DNA of 20,508 nucleotides from Bacteroidales bacterium UBA1195 (GCA_002309855.1 DBYD01000023.1:20392-40899), one strand, 5' to 3'. Positions 8,185 through 15,083 are shown, numbered from the stretch's first letter. Notes: generated by a model from the letters alone, not told the origin. Made by a program: numbers and translations.

Positions 8185-8760
8185 TCACAAATCTTCTATC
8201 GCCGCCGCTCTAATCTTCATGCCATTAATCCGGTCACGATATTCCAACATCACAAAAGAACCATATTCCAACCGGTATTCGATGGAAAGCACAATCTGGC
8301 CGACACCTGTTTCAAAAACCGAACGCCATTCACAGTCATGCGATTGCAACCGGGTGATTTTCAAAAAATCCTCTTCCGAGTAGAGATTCACAAAAGACTC
8401 CTTCACCTCCACAGGTTCGCCATACTTTTCCGTCAGCATGTTTTTCAGCGTATCGTAATTATTAGAGAGGGCATACCATGCTATTTCCCGCTCAAACAAC
8501 ACATTCACCGCACTGACCACATCATCATTCTCCATCATGTTGACCATCACAAGGCAATTCGGACGACCGCAGAAACTGCCACGCAACATCAGCTTGCCAT
8601 CCTCCGTATCCAACAGTTCAAACCCTTTGGATTGCATATTTTTGGAAAACTCCTTTGCAGTCCCGTCAATGGGAACCCCTTTGAAAGCCAAATGCTCACT
8701 TTGGGCGGAAAGCATTCCGGACAACAGCACTATACATCCGAGCACAAGCAATCTTTTCAT
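8185..8760 (-). CDS. Secreted protein of unknown function
   Basis: This 191-residue protein starts at the ATG at 8760; the upstream TTG at 8766 is less likely. It has a cleavable signal peptide (MKRLLVLGCIVLLSG, cleavage probably after MLSA). The mature part opens with HLAFKGVPIDGTAKEFSK and is a mix of beta strands and helices without membrane segments or recognisable catalytic motifs. The FKGVPIDG opening resembles a group of small periplasmic proteins common in Bacteroidales, none with a known role as far as I recall. It is the first gene of a unit with beta-mannosidase (1-bp gap) and the phosphatase, and a -7 box lies 60 bp upstream. Confidence 0.75.
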   Translation of the reverse strand: MKRLLVLGCIVLLSGMLSAQSEHLAFKGVPIDGTAKEFSKNMQSKGFELLDTEDGKLMLRGSFCGRPNCLVMVNMMENDDVVSAVNVLFEREIAWYALSNNYDTLKNMLTEKYGEPVEVKESFVNLYSEEDFLKITRLQSHDCEWRSVFETGVGQIVLSIEYRLEYGSFVMLEYRDRINGMKIRAAAIEDL

Positions 8761-8820
8761 ATCCAATATATTGATTATAAACTATTTACAAATAATAACC
8801 AAATAACTAAAACCAATTGG

Positions 8821-8828
8821 CAAAAGTA
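8821..8828 (-). promoter_or_regulatory. -7 box for the hypothetical-mannosidase-phosphatase unit
   Basis: The minus strand reads TACTTTTG, an exact TAnnTTTG match, 60 bp upstream of the ATG at 8760. The surrounding sequence is strongly AT-rich. No clear terminator for lepA, which ends upstream on the same strand at 8918, is visible in this 157-bp gap, so some read-through from lepA is possible. Confidence 0.65.
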
Positions 8829-8917
8829 TACAATTATTCTATATACTTGCACATTAATTGAAAAAATCATGCCAAAAAAAACAACATCCGGCCTTTTCCT
8901 CAATTTTACTCATGAAA

Positions 8918-10705
8918 TCAGTCAATTTTCAGCACCGCCAGAAATGCCGACTGCGGCACCTCAACGTTTCCAATCTGGCGCATCCGCTTCTTGCCGGCCT
9001 TCTGCTTTTCAAGCAGCTTGCGCTTACGGGTGATGTCACCGCCGTAACACTTGGCTGTCACATCCTTGCGCACCTGCTTCACCGTCTCGCGGGCGATGAT
9101 TTTCGACCCGATGGCCGCCTGTATCGCGATGTCGAACTGCTGGCGCGGAATCAGCTCCTTCAGCTTCTCGCACATGCGCCGCCCGAAGGCGTAGGCATTG
9201 TCAACATAAATCAGCGTGGAGAGCGCATCCACCGGATCCCCGTTGAGCAGGATGTCCAGCTTGGCCAGTTTTGAAGGCTTGTAGTCGCTCAAGTAGTAGT
9301 CGAAGGAGGCATAGCCCTTGGAGCAGCTCTTCAGCTTGTCATAAAAGTCGAACACAATCTCGCCCAACGGCAGGTCGAAATTGATTTCAATGCGGTCGGT
9401 GGTGAGGTAGGACTGGCTTTTCAGCGTGCCGCGCTTGTCCAGGCAGAGCTTCATGATCGGCCCGATGTAGTCCGTCTTGGTGATAATCTGCGCCGCAATA
9501 TACGGCTCCTCAATGTGGTCGATGTTGTTCAGCGCAGGCATGCCCGAAGGGTTGTGCACATCCACCACCGTATGCTGGGTGGTGAAGACCTTGTAGGAGA
9601 CATTTGGCACCGTGGTTATCACATCCATGTTAAACTCGCGGTCCAGCCGCTCCTGGATAATCTCCATGTGCAGCAGCCCCAGAAAGCCGCAGCGGAAGCC
9701 GAAGCCCAACGCTAAGGATGACTCTGGGTCAAAGGTCAGGGAGGCGTCGTTCAACTGCAGTTTTTCCAGCGAGGCGCGCAGCTCCTCATAATCGGAGGCG
9801 TCCACCGGATAGATGCCGGCAAACAGCATCGGCTTCACCTCCTTGAACCCCTCAATCGCCTCGGAGCAGGGGTTCTGCACATGGGTGATGGTGTCGCCCA
9901 CCTTCACCTCCTTGGCCGCCTTAACACCGGAAATTATATAGCCCACATTGCCGGCCTTAAGCTCCTTGCAGGGGATGCGGTCCATGCCAAGCACCCCGAT
10001 TTCATCGGCATCGTACTCCTTGCCGGTGGAGACAAACTTCACATGCTCGCCCGTTTTCAGTGTGCCGTTCACAATCCGGAAATAGGCGATGATGCCCCGG
10101 AAGGAATTGAACACCGAATCGAAGATCAACGCCTGCAACGGAGCGTTCTCGTCCCCTTTCGGCGGACGGATGTGCTCCACAATGGCCTGCAGAATCAAAT
10201 CAACCCCTTCGCCCGTCTTGGCGCTCGCCTCAATAATCTCCTCGCGCTTGCAGCCCAACAGCTCCACAATCTGGTCCTTCACCTCCTCCGGCATGGCGGA
10301 CGGCATGTCAATCTTGTTCACCACCGGAATGATGTCCAGGTCGTTGTCAACGGCCATGTAGAGGTTTGAGATGGTCTGCGCCTGGATGCCCTGCGTGGCG
10401 TCCACCACCAGCACCGCCCCTTCGCAGGCCGCCAGCGAGCGGGACACCTCGTAGGAAAAGTCCACGTGGCCCGGAGTGTCAATAAGGTTGAGGATGTAAT
10501 TCTCCCCCTTGCAGGCATACTGCATCTGCACCGCGTGGCTCTTGATGGTGATGCCCTTTTCGCGCTCCAAATCCATGTCGTCCAGCACCTGATCCTGGAA
10601 CTCCCGGTCGCTCACCGCCCCGGTCATCTGGAGCATCCGGTCAGCCAACGTACTCTTTCCGTGGTCAATATGCGCTATTATGCAAAAATTTCGTATATGG
10701 TCCAT
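8918..10705 (-). CDS. lepA: Elongation factor 4 (LepA), back-translocating GTPase
   Basis: This is a ribosome-associated GTPase that remodels stalled or mistranslocated ribosomes. The 595-residue product has the full family length. G-domain motifs are seen in order: AHIDHGKST (P-loop), GITIK (switch I), DTPGH (switch II) and NKID. The elongation-factor domains II and III follow, with GFRCGFLGLLHMEI typical of LepA, then the LepA-specific C-terminal domain with IGSKIIARETVKQVRKDVTAKCYGGD. The ATG at 10705 is followed directly by the conserved IRNFCIIAHIDHGKS. It is single-copy housekeeping DNA and marks the left border of the accessory array. Confidence 0.98.
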   Translation of the reverse strand: MDHIRNFCIIAHIDHGKSTLADRMLQMTGAVSDREFQDQVLDDMDLEREKGITIKSHAVQMQYACKGENYILNLIDTPGHVDFSYEVSRSLAACEGAVLVVDATQGIQAQTISNLYMAVDNDLDIIPVVNKIDMPSAMPEEVKDQIVELLGCKREEIIEASAKTGEGVDLILQAIVEHIRPPKGDENAPLQALIFDSVFNSFRGIIAYFRIVNGTLKTGEHVKFVSTGKEYDADEIGVLGMDRIPCKELKAGNVGYIISGVKAAKEVKVGDTITHVQNPCSEAIEGFKEVKPMLFAGIYPVDASDYEELRASLEKLQLNDASLTFDPESSLALGFGFRCGFLGLLHMEIIQERLDREFNMDVITTVPNVSYKVFTTQHTVVDVHNPSGMPALNNIDHIEEPYIAAQIITKTDYIGPIMKLCLDKRGTLKSQSYLTTDRIEINFDLPLGEIVFDFYDKLKSCSKGYASFDYYLSDYKPSKLAKLDILLNGDPVDALSTLIYVDNAYAFGRRMCEKLKELIPRQQFDIAIQAAIGSKIIARETVKQVRKDVTAKCYGGDITRKRKLLEKQKAGKKRMRQIGNVEVPQSAFLAVLKID

Positions 10706-10734
10706 TCTGTTGTTTTTTCACTCTGAAAAAAATG

Positions 10735-10742
10735 CAAAGATA
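10735..10742 (-). promoter_or_regulatory. -7 box for lepA
   Basis: The minus strand reads TATCTTTG, an exact TAnnTTTG match, 29 bp upstream of the lepA start. It lies back to back with the plus-strand P1 promoter repeat at 10791-10829. Unlike P1 it shares only the -7 box with the repeat, which serves as an internal control for how unusual the P repeat is. Confidence 0.75.
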
Positions 10743-10790
10743 GTAAAAAATGCAATATGCCCGGAAACCGTTTTTTCTTTATCAGTTTAT

Positions 10791-10829
10791 GAAGCGTGTC
10801 GGAATTTTGAGTACTTTTGCAAAAAATAA
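10791..10829 (+). repeat. P repeat copy 1 (extended promoter block)
   Basis: This copy reads GAAGCGTG, then TCGGAATTTTGAG, then the -7 box TACTTTTG (10812-10819), then CAAAAAATAA. It matches P2 (12288-12352) base for base over its 39 bp, except for one position in GTGTCGG versus GTGCCGG. It lacks the upstream hairpin part present in P2. Its likely role is the promoter of the transposase gene, with an approximately 215-bp leader that holds the hairpin cluster. Confidence 0.75.
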
Positions 10830-10849
10830 TGCGGCATCCGCCGCCGATT

Positions 10850-11023
10850 GCGGGGGTTTGCACCCCCGCCTGTGGTCATACCGCCCTTTCAGGGCGGCGA
10901 CACGATGGCTTCGCACGGCATCGGTGGCGATGGCAAGAGCGGCCCTGAGGGCCGCAGACTACAACCGGGGGTGTCAACCCCCGGCACACAAAACAAAAAA
11001 AATGAAAACAGCCCCGTAGGGGC
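10850..11023 (+). repeat. REP-like hairpin cluster upstream of the Y1 transposase
   Basis: Five compact GC-rich palindromes lie in 174 bp: 10850-10869 (GCGGGGGT/ACCCCCGC, 4-base loop), 10881-10897 (CCGCCCT/AGGGCGG), 10939-10955 (GCGGCCC/GGGCCGC), 10965-10984 (CCGGGGGT/ACCCCCGG) and 11011-11023 (GCCCC/GGGGC). The outer pair (first and fourth) and the inner pair (second and third) resemble each other in a roughly mirror arrangement, as in bacterial interspersed mosaic elements. Such hairpins are the known substrates of REP-associated tyrosine transposases. The cluster falls in the 5' leader of the transposase transcript. Confidence 0.75.
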
Positions 11024-11037
11024 GAAAGAAAAAAAAC

Positions 11038-11490
11038 ATGGCAAGTTCATTGGTAAAAATCGACATCCACCTCGTGTTCCATGTGAAAAGCACGGGTATT
11101 CCAATGCGGAAAGAGGATCTTCCGCGCATTTTCCAATATATCGGCGGTGTCATCAAGGGCATGGACGGCATTCCCATCGTGGTGGGAGGCATAGAAGACC
11201 ATATCCACATATTGGCCTCGCTCCCCAAAACTATGGCATTGACGGATTTCGTCAGAAACATCAAGGCAAACAGCAGCAAATGGATCAAGACACTAGACTG
11301 TTATTATGCACCGTTCTGTTGGCAGGACGGCTATGGGGCTTTTTCCGTCAGCCCGTCGTTGCTCGACAAGACCATAAACTACATACGAAAGCAGGAAGAA
11401 CATCACAGGAAAAGGAGTTTTCACGATGAATACAAATCGTTTTTGAAAAGATACAACATCAGTTATGATGAGAAATATGTATTTGGTTAA
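11038..11490 (+). CDS. IS200-like Y1 transposase, REP-associated type (RAYT)
   Basis: This is a single-strand-specific HUH endonuclease that cuts and joins DNA at hairpins through a covalent tyrosine link. The 150-residue product carries the metal-binding His-x-His at residues 55 and 57 (GIEDHIHIL) and a catalytic tyrosine, probably Tyr115 (KTINYIRKQEEHHRK). Between them is the conserved WQDGYGAFSVS (residues 95-105). No TnpB accompanies it, and the gene is preceded by five REP-like hairpins. These point to a domesticated RAYT rather than a complete IS200/IS605 element, but IS200-type mobility cannot be excluded. An R-repeat terminator follows 22 bp after the stop. Confidence 0.9.
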   Translation: MASSLVKIDIHLVFHVKSTGIPMRKEDLPRIFQYIGGVIKGMDGIPIVVGGIEDHIHILASLPKTMALTDFVRNIKANSSKWIKTLDCYYAPFCWQDGYGAFSVSPSLLDKTINYIRKQEEHHRKRSFHDEYKSFLKRYNISYDEKYVFG

Positions 11491-11512
11491 ATGGACACAA
11501 CCCGGATTTAAT

Positions 11513-11539
11513 CCCTCCAAATTCGAGGGGCATTTTTTT
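11513..11539 (+). terminator. Terminator hairpin at the head of repeat R1
   Basis: The stem is CCCTC (11513-11517) with GAGGG (11525-11529) around a 7-base loop, followed by GCA and seven T residues. It lies 22 bp after the transposase stop, so it is well placed to end that transcript. The same hairpin recurs in R2. Confidence 0.7.
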
Positions 11540-11630
11540 CGGATTCAGCAATAAATTCAATGTTGCGGCGTTATGAGTATGGATTTTTAATTTTAACGAT
11601 ATGAAGAAAACCATTGGGGCGATAATCGCC
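11513..11630 (+). repeat. R repeat copy 1 (terminator, 40-bp core, leader and first codons)
   Basis: This 118-bp stretch is nearly identical to R2 (13261-13378). The terminator hairpin comes first. A core at 11534-11573 includes ATTCAGCAATAAATTCAATG and GCGGCGTTA, then GAGTATGGATTTTTAATTT and a GATATGAAGAAAA start. Distance from the hairpin to the ATG is 88 bp in both copies, and similarity continues through codon 10 of the next gene (25 of 30 bases). R3 (15115-15154) shares the core only. Confidence 0.85.
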
Positions 11631-12230
11631 ATTTCTGCAGTCATGTTTGTCAGTTGTTTTTCACACCAAACGGTAACTTCAAAAATACCGGAAGGGAACA
11701 ATTCAACTGATACAGCAATGAAAATGAAGCAATACAAACCACAAATATGGATTGACAACTTCATTTCCGCCGACCACAAAGACTCTCTGATAGTAAAACT
11801 TTGGTCTGAGGCAAGCGATCAGTTTATAAATGAAGTCCCCAATAATGACACATCTTGGGACTGGTGGACTTGGTACCAAAAAGAGCTTATCAATGCTGTA
11901 CTTTTCATAAAGGACATCGAGCCTCTATACCTCGATGGGGTTTACGCTCTCGCGCAGTGTTTTCCTATCACTGAAGGAAATAGAAGAGCAATTGTCATCG
12001 TTCCGTATGTGGCACAGCAATCAAACTGGGTGGACTGTACAATTTATTCCATAAAAAATAACAAATGGGTCAAATACAAGTCTTTTCCTATTGCAATTTG
12101 GGACGATTGCGGCGGCAAAGAAAGTCTGGGCAAGTGTCTTGTCAAGAAAAACGGCCGATGGATGTACGCCGACCAGCATGACATAGACATGGAACCGAAA
12201 GAAAAACCATACCATATGCTTTTCGAATAG
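11601..12230 (+). CDS. Predicted lipoprotein of unknown function
   Basis: This 209-residue protein begins MKKTIGAIIAISAVMFVSCF, a lipoprotein-type signal with the acylated Cys at residue 19, so it should be membrane-anchored and exported. The mature region is rich in Trp and acidic residues (for example DTSWDWWTWYQKE), with a beta-rich second half (RAIVIVPYVAQQ, CTIYSIKNNKWVKYKSF). No family is recognised. It begins inside repeat R1, which supplies its leader and first ten codons, and no convincing -7 box lies between the R1 terminator and the ATG, so its promoter is uncertain. Base composition is more AT-rich than the core genes, which fits acquired DNA. Confidence 0.75.
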   Translation: MKKTIGAIIAISAVMFVSCFSHQTVTSKIPEGNNSTDTAMKMKQYKPQIWIDNFISADHKDSLIVKLWSEASDQFINEVPNNDTSWDWWTWYQKELINAVLFIKDIEPLYLDGVYALAQCFPITEGNRRAIVIVPYVAQQSNWVDCTIYSIKNNKWVKYKSFPIAIWDDCGGKESLGKCLVKKNGRWMYADQHDIDMEPKEKPYHMLFE

Positions 12231-12287
12231 GTGAGTATGATTTTCCTTGAAAAAACGTTCAAAATAAACCTCATTTTCTTCCTAAAA

Positions 12288-12352
12288 CCCCACATTTTCC
12301 GCCCCCGGCGCGGGAAGCGTGCCGGAATTTTGAGTACTTTTGCAAAAAATAA
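12288..12352 (+). repeat. P repeat copy 2 (hairpin plus promoter)
   Basis: This is the most complete P copy: CCCCACATTTTCC, then a stem-loop (CCGGCGCG at 12305-12312 with CGTGCCGG at 12318-12325, one G-T wobble, loop GGAAG), then GGAATTTTGAG, the -7 box TACTTTTG at 12335-12342 and CAAAAAATAAA. It probably drives the toxin-antitoxin pair, whose first ATG is 21 bp beyond the -7 box. P3 matches it over the full length with a few substitutions and a one-base indel. Confidence 0.8.
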
Positions 12353-12363
12353 AACATAAATAC

Positions 12364-12642
12364 ATGTGCAGATACAGCGAGATAGAAAACATTGAACTTC
12401 CAAACGGAAAAACGGTGAGAGAAGTGAATGACGCGGTGAGACTTGAAGTGGAACGTATCTATGTTGAGTCTTGGTTACAAGGCATTTCCGTCCCTTTTTT
12501 CGATGATGATGGCTCCATCTATCTGGCCAATCCAGATGGAAGCGAAGACAAAGTGACACTTGATCGTAACACACGCACATACAATATTATAATGCGCACA
12601 GCACAACCAGGTTGCGGCAGACATGCATATCTAATGGCTTGA
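12364..12642 (+). CDS. Small protein, putative antitoxin of the zeta-like kinase
   Basis: This 92-residue protein starts at the ATG at 12364; an in-frame TTG at 12340 lies inside the promoter and is rejected. It begins MCRYSEIENIELPNGKTVRE, then a helical stretch (NDAVRLEVERIYVESWLQG) and a beta-type C-terminal half rich in Asp and Asn. No family is recognised. The case for an antitoxin is positional: small size, first in the pair, 3 bp before a zeta-toxin-like ATPase, and one shared promoter. It could instead be an unrelated accessory protein. Confidence 0.6.
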   Translation: MCRYSEIENIELPNGKTVREVNDAVRLEVERIYVESWLQGISVPFFDDDGSIYLANPDGSEDKVTLDRNTRTYNIIMRTAQPGCGRHAYLMA

Positions 12643-12645
12643 GTC

Positions 12646-13251
12646 ATGGAAAAAAGACCGGAATTTAGTGTTGTGGCAGGACCAAACGGTGCGGGAAAAA
12701 GCAGACTTTGCCCTTTTTATGTCAACATCAAGTCTTTTGACGGTGACAAACTCGCCATGAATCTTCGCAAAGAAAATCCCGAATGGCCCGAACGATGGAT
12801 AAGCGGAAGCGTGGCATCTGAATTGGAAAAGCAAAAAAATCATGCCCTTGAACAGAGAGAGGATTTTGCCTTTGAAACAAATTTCTCCAATGAGATGGTC
12901 ATAAACATGATACATGAATTCCGAAATGCAAATTTCAAAATTTCGCTATTCTATTTCGGTTTATATTCAGAAAACGAAAGCGTTAGTCGTGTAATATTCA
13001 GGTCACAAACTGGCGGACACAATGTTTCGGACGAAGTTATCCGGTTTAATTTCAACGAAGGTTTGAAAAAGGCAAAACAAAATCTTCACCTGTTTGACAA
13101 TATCACTTTTATTGACGGGAACTCTGATTATGGGAAGATAGTAGCATTGCATATCAGCAAAAACGGCAAACACGAAGTGACAAACAATCCCCCACTATGG
13201 TTCAAAGAGCATTTTGAAAAGCCGTTTGAGGACTTGTTAAAAAAAGTATAA
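12646..13251 (+). CDS. Zeta-toxin-like P-loop kinase
   Basis: This 201-residue P-loop protein resembles the zeta-toxin/COG4185 group, whose best-studied members phosphorylate UDP-N-acetyl sugars and so block wall synthesis. Visible features are Walker A GPNGAGKS (residues 12-19), DGD at 32-34 where zeta toxins carry a catalytic Asp, FETNFS at 75-80, and the group-typical arginine/GGH stretch SRVIFRSQTGGHNVSDEVIR (114-133) with candidate substrate or phosphate-binding arginines 115, 119 and 133. It is translationally close to the upstream small gene. An R2 terminator hairpin starts 10 bp after its stop, so the pair forms a closed transcription unit. The substrate is not known. Confidence 0.8.
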   Translation: MEKRPEFSVVAGPNGAGKSRLCPFYVNIKSFDGDKLAMNLRKENPEWPERWISGSVASELEKQKNHALEQREDFAFETNFSNEMVINMIHEFRNANFKISLFYFGLYSENESVSRVIFRSQTGGHNVSDEVIRFNFNEGLKKAKQNLHLFDNITFIDGNSDYGKIVALHISKNGKHEVTNNPPLWFKEHFEKPFEDLLKKV

Positions 13252-13260
13252 CCACCACCA

Positions 13261-13286
13261 CCCTCCAAATTCGAGGGGCATTTTTT
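13261..13286 (+). terminator. Terminator hairpin at the head of repeat R2
   Basis: The stem is CCCTC (13261-13265) with GAGGG (13273-13277), followed by GCA and six T residues. It lies 10 bp beyond the stop of the zeta-like kinase and is identical in stem and loop to the R1 terminator. Confidence 0.7.
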
Positions 13287-13378
13287 CCGAATTCAGCAAT
13301 AAATTCAATGTCGCGGCGTTATGAGTATGGATTTTTAATTTGTGCGATATGAAGAAAAACTTTGGGGCGATGTTCTCC
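13261..13378 (+). repeat. R repeat copy 2
   Basis: This is the second near-full-length R copy. Hairpin, core (13282-13321), leader and start-codon context are collinear with R1 without any net indel, so the ATG at 13349 is again 88 bp from the hairpin. Differences are scattered single bases (for example GTCGCGG for GTTGCGG, and TGTGCGAT for TTAACGAT before the ATG). Similarity fades after about ten codons. Confidence 0.85.
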
Positions 13379-13996
13379 CTCACTGCCACCAAACCTGTTC
13401 TCACCAAGGAGACACTGGGGAAAAGGACATTTTGGACAGGCTGCATCTTTGGCATACTTGCAGCAATCATATTTGCACTGTTTTTCCACTATTCGCGAAA
13501 AACCATTGCAACCACTACAAACCATCTGCAATTCAGATATATTCTTCCATGTGAACACAATCTGCTGTACGATCTCTTTTTCGCTGCACTTTCCACCAGC
13601 CTGGGCTTTTGCGTCACCACCATCTTTTGGATGCTGAACCGAAAACGTCACCCAAGAAGAGGCCACCTGAAAGCTTTTGCGATTTCCAACGCCGCTGCAA
13701 CCATCTGTGTAACCATGTTATGCCTGTCCACACTGGCCTACTACCTTTTTCCAGTAATGCTCCAACATATAGAGGGAATTAAGGCATGGGATAACATGAT
13801 GAGCCACGATTATATCATCCTGCTGTTGCTCATCCCGGCATGCATTTTCTTAAGCCAATGGAATATGATACGTTTGTCTTTCAGAACAAAAGGATGGTTT
13901 TGGCCAATTCTGAAATCCTACCTGCTGGTTACCGTACTGCTCTTTCTGACGTTTTCAAGTATCACACTCGCCCTATTTGTCGCCCTATTTGTCTGA
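13349..13996 (+). CDS. Multi-pass membrane protein of unknown function
   Basis: This 215-residue protein starts at the ATG at 13349; the frame also opens at a TTG 9 bp upstream, which is rejected. About five hydrophobic segments are seen: around residues 28-48, 73-97, 111-137, 150-170 and 187-213. Between segments 2 and 3 is a basic cytoplasmic-type loop (NRKRHPRRGH). No family is recognised. It begins within R2, so its N terminus (MKKNFGAMFS) echoes that of the lipoprotein at 11601 (MKKTIGAIIA), although the rest is unrelated. Its 3' end overlaps by 12 bp a possible small convergent gene on the minus strand. Confidence 0.7.
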   Translation: MKKNFGAMFSLTATKPVLTKETLGKRTFWTGCIFGILAAIIFALFFHYSRKTIATTTNHLQFRYILPCEHNLLYDLFFAALSTSLGFCVTTIFWMLNRKRHPRRGHLKAFAISNAAATICVTMLCLSTLAYYLFPVMLQHIEGIKAWDNMMSHDYIILLLLIPACIFLSQWNMIRLSFRTKGWFWPILKSYLLVTVLLFLTFSSITLALFVALFV

Positions 13997-14158
13997 CGGC
14001 AGGGAATCCACCATTATCTCCATGAGGACATTTCCATCTGTCTCTTCCTTAACAATTTGAACTTTTGTGTCACCTACCCCATCTCCAAAGTATTCAAACA
14101 TCTGTTCTACTATATTATCATTCAATACAATATTGATAAAACGACAATTCGCATCCAT
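13985..14158 (-). CDS. Possible small acidic protein, convergent with the membrane protein gene
   Basis: This 57-residue reading frame starts at the ATG at 14158 with natural-looking composition (MDANCRFINIVLNDNIVEQM, then an acidic middle and a KVQIVKEETDGNVLMEIMV strand-like segment). It fills most of the 176 bp between the membrane protein and repeat P3, which is otherwise empty. Only AT-rich sequence and P3 itself lie upstream on its strand, and no -7 box is evident. It may be a short real gene, an acquired fragment or chance. Confidence 0.35.
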   Translation of the reverse strand: MDANCRFINIVLNDNIVEQMFEYFGDGVGDTKVQIVKEETDGNVLMEIMVDSLPSDK

Positions 14159-14172
14159 TATTGCACTCTCCA

Positions 14173-14236
14173 CCCCACATTTTCCACCCCGGCACGGGAA
14201 GCGTATAGGAATTTTGAGTACTTTTGCAAAAATAAA
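14173..14236 (+). repeat. P repeat copy 3
   Basis: This copy is collinear with P2: CCCCACATTTTCC, CCCCGGCACGGGAAGCG, GGAATTTTGAG, the -7 box TACTTTTG at 14219-14226, then CAAAAATAAA. Several substitutions (GTATAGG in place of GTGCCGG) weaken the hairpin while the promoter half is unchanged. It probably drives the KilA-N gene, whose ATG is 56 bp downstream of the -7 box. Confidence 0.8.
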
Positions 14237-14282
14237 GGACATAACCGTCCATTAATAATACTAATCCTTAAAACGCAAGATA

Positions 14283-15083
14283 ATGAAACAAATAATTGTT
14301 CAAAACACCCCAATAACCATCATACAGATTAGTGATGAAGACTATATCAGTCTGACAGACATGATGCGCGCCAAAGATGGTGATTTCTTTTTCCACAACT
14401 GGCTGCGCAACCGTAACACAGTGGAATTCCTCGGCATATGGGAAAAAGTGCACAATCCGGATTTTAATTCTGTCGAATTCGACATAATTAAGAGCATGGC
14501 TGGTTTGAACAACTATCGTTTGAGTGTCAAGGAGTGGACGGAAAAAACTAACGCTGTAGGAATCACAGCACGTGCAGGACGGTATGGCGGCACATATGCA
14601 CACAAGGACATAGCCTTTGAGTTCGCCATGTGGATTAGCCCCGAATTTAAAGTCTACCTGATTAAGGATTTCCAACGTCTAAAAAATGTAGAACAAGAAC
14701 TGTTAGGCTGGTCGGCAAAACGCGAGCTTTCGAAAATCAACTATCGCATACATACCGATGCTATAAAAAGTCACCTTATTCCCGCAAAAATCTCTCCCGC
14801 ACAAGCCAACATGATTTATGCCGAAGAGGCAGATGTGCTTAATGTAGCCATGTTCGGCATGACAGCCAAGCAGTGGCGCGAAGCCAATCCGGAATTAAAA
14901 GGTAACATCCGGGATTATGCCACCATAAACGAACTGATTTGCTTGTCAAACATGGAGAACATAAATGCAGTACTAATTAACGAAGGCGTTTCACAAAGCG
15001 ACAGACTCATCAAACTAAATCGGATTGCCATCCAGCAAATGGGTGTACTGTCAGAAAATAACAATGTGAAATTGCTAAAATAA
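14283..15083 (+). CDS. KilA-N domain DNA-binding protein
   Basis: This 266-residue protein has an N-terminal KilA-N domain (about residues 18-135), recognised from DYISLTDMMRAKDGDFFFHN, followed by NTVEFLGIWE, and later GRYGGTYAHKDIAFEFAMWI and SPEFKVYLIKDFQRL. The rest (about 140-266) is helical, with a second conserved-looking block around IHTDAIKSHLIPAKISPAQA. KilA-N proteins derive from phages and large DNA viruses. Bacterial copies are usually of unknown role and often lie in mobile regions. No integrase or phage structural gene accompanies this one. It lies between P3 and R3. Confidence 0.88.
   Translation: MKQIIVQNTPITIIQISDEDYISLTDMMRAKDGDFFFHNWLRNRNTVEFLGIWEKVHNPDFNSVEFDIIKSMAGLNNYRLSVKEWTEKTNAVGITARAGRYGGTYAHKDIAFEFAMWISPEFKVYLIKDFQRLKNVEQELLGWSAKRELSKINYRIHTDAIKSHLIPAKISPAQANMIYAEEADVLNVAMFGMTAKQWREANPELKGNIRDYATINELICLSNMENINAVLINEGVSQSDRLIKLNRIAIQQMGVLSENNNVKLLK

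Noticed and set aside
8338..9033. A plus-strand frame crossing the hypothetical gene and the end of lepA, including MPKKTTSG from 8870
   Set aside because: It overlaps two well-supported minus-strand genes and shows no domain or signal peptide. The weak TATACTTG upstream is not a full -7 match.
10850..11023. CRISPR-like array
   Set aside because: The hairpins differ in sequence, are unevenly spaced, lack uniform spacers and have no cas genes nearby. REP-like elements fit better.
10848..11429. A 193-codon plus-strand frame over the hairpin cluster and transposase
   Set aside because: It is in a different frame from the transposase, is composed of low-complexity sequence from the hairpins, and shows none of the HUH motifs.
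12340..12363. Upstream TTG start for the putative antitoxin
   Set aside because: The TTG lies inside the -7 box of P2 and could not be part of a transcript that starts there.
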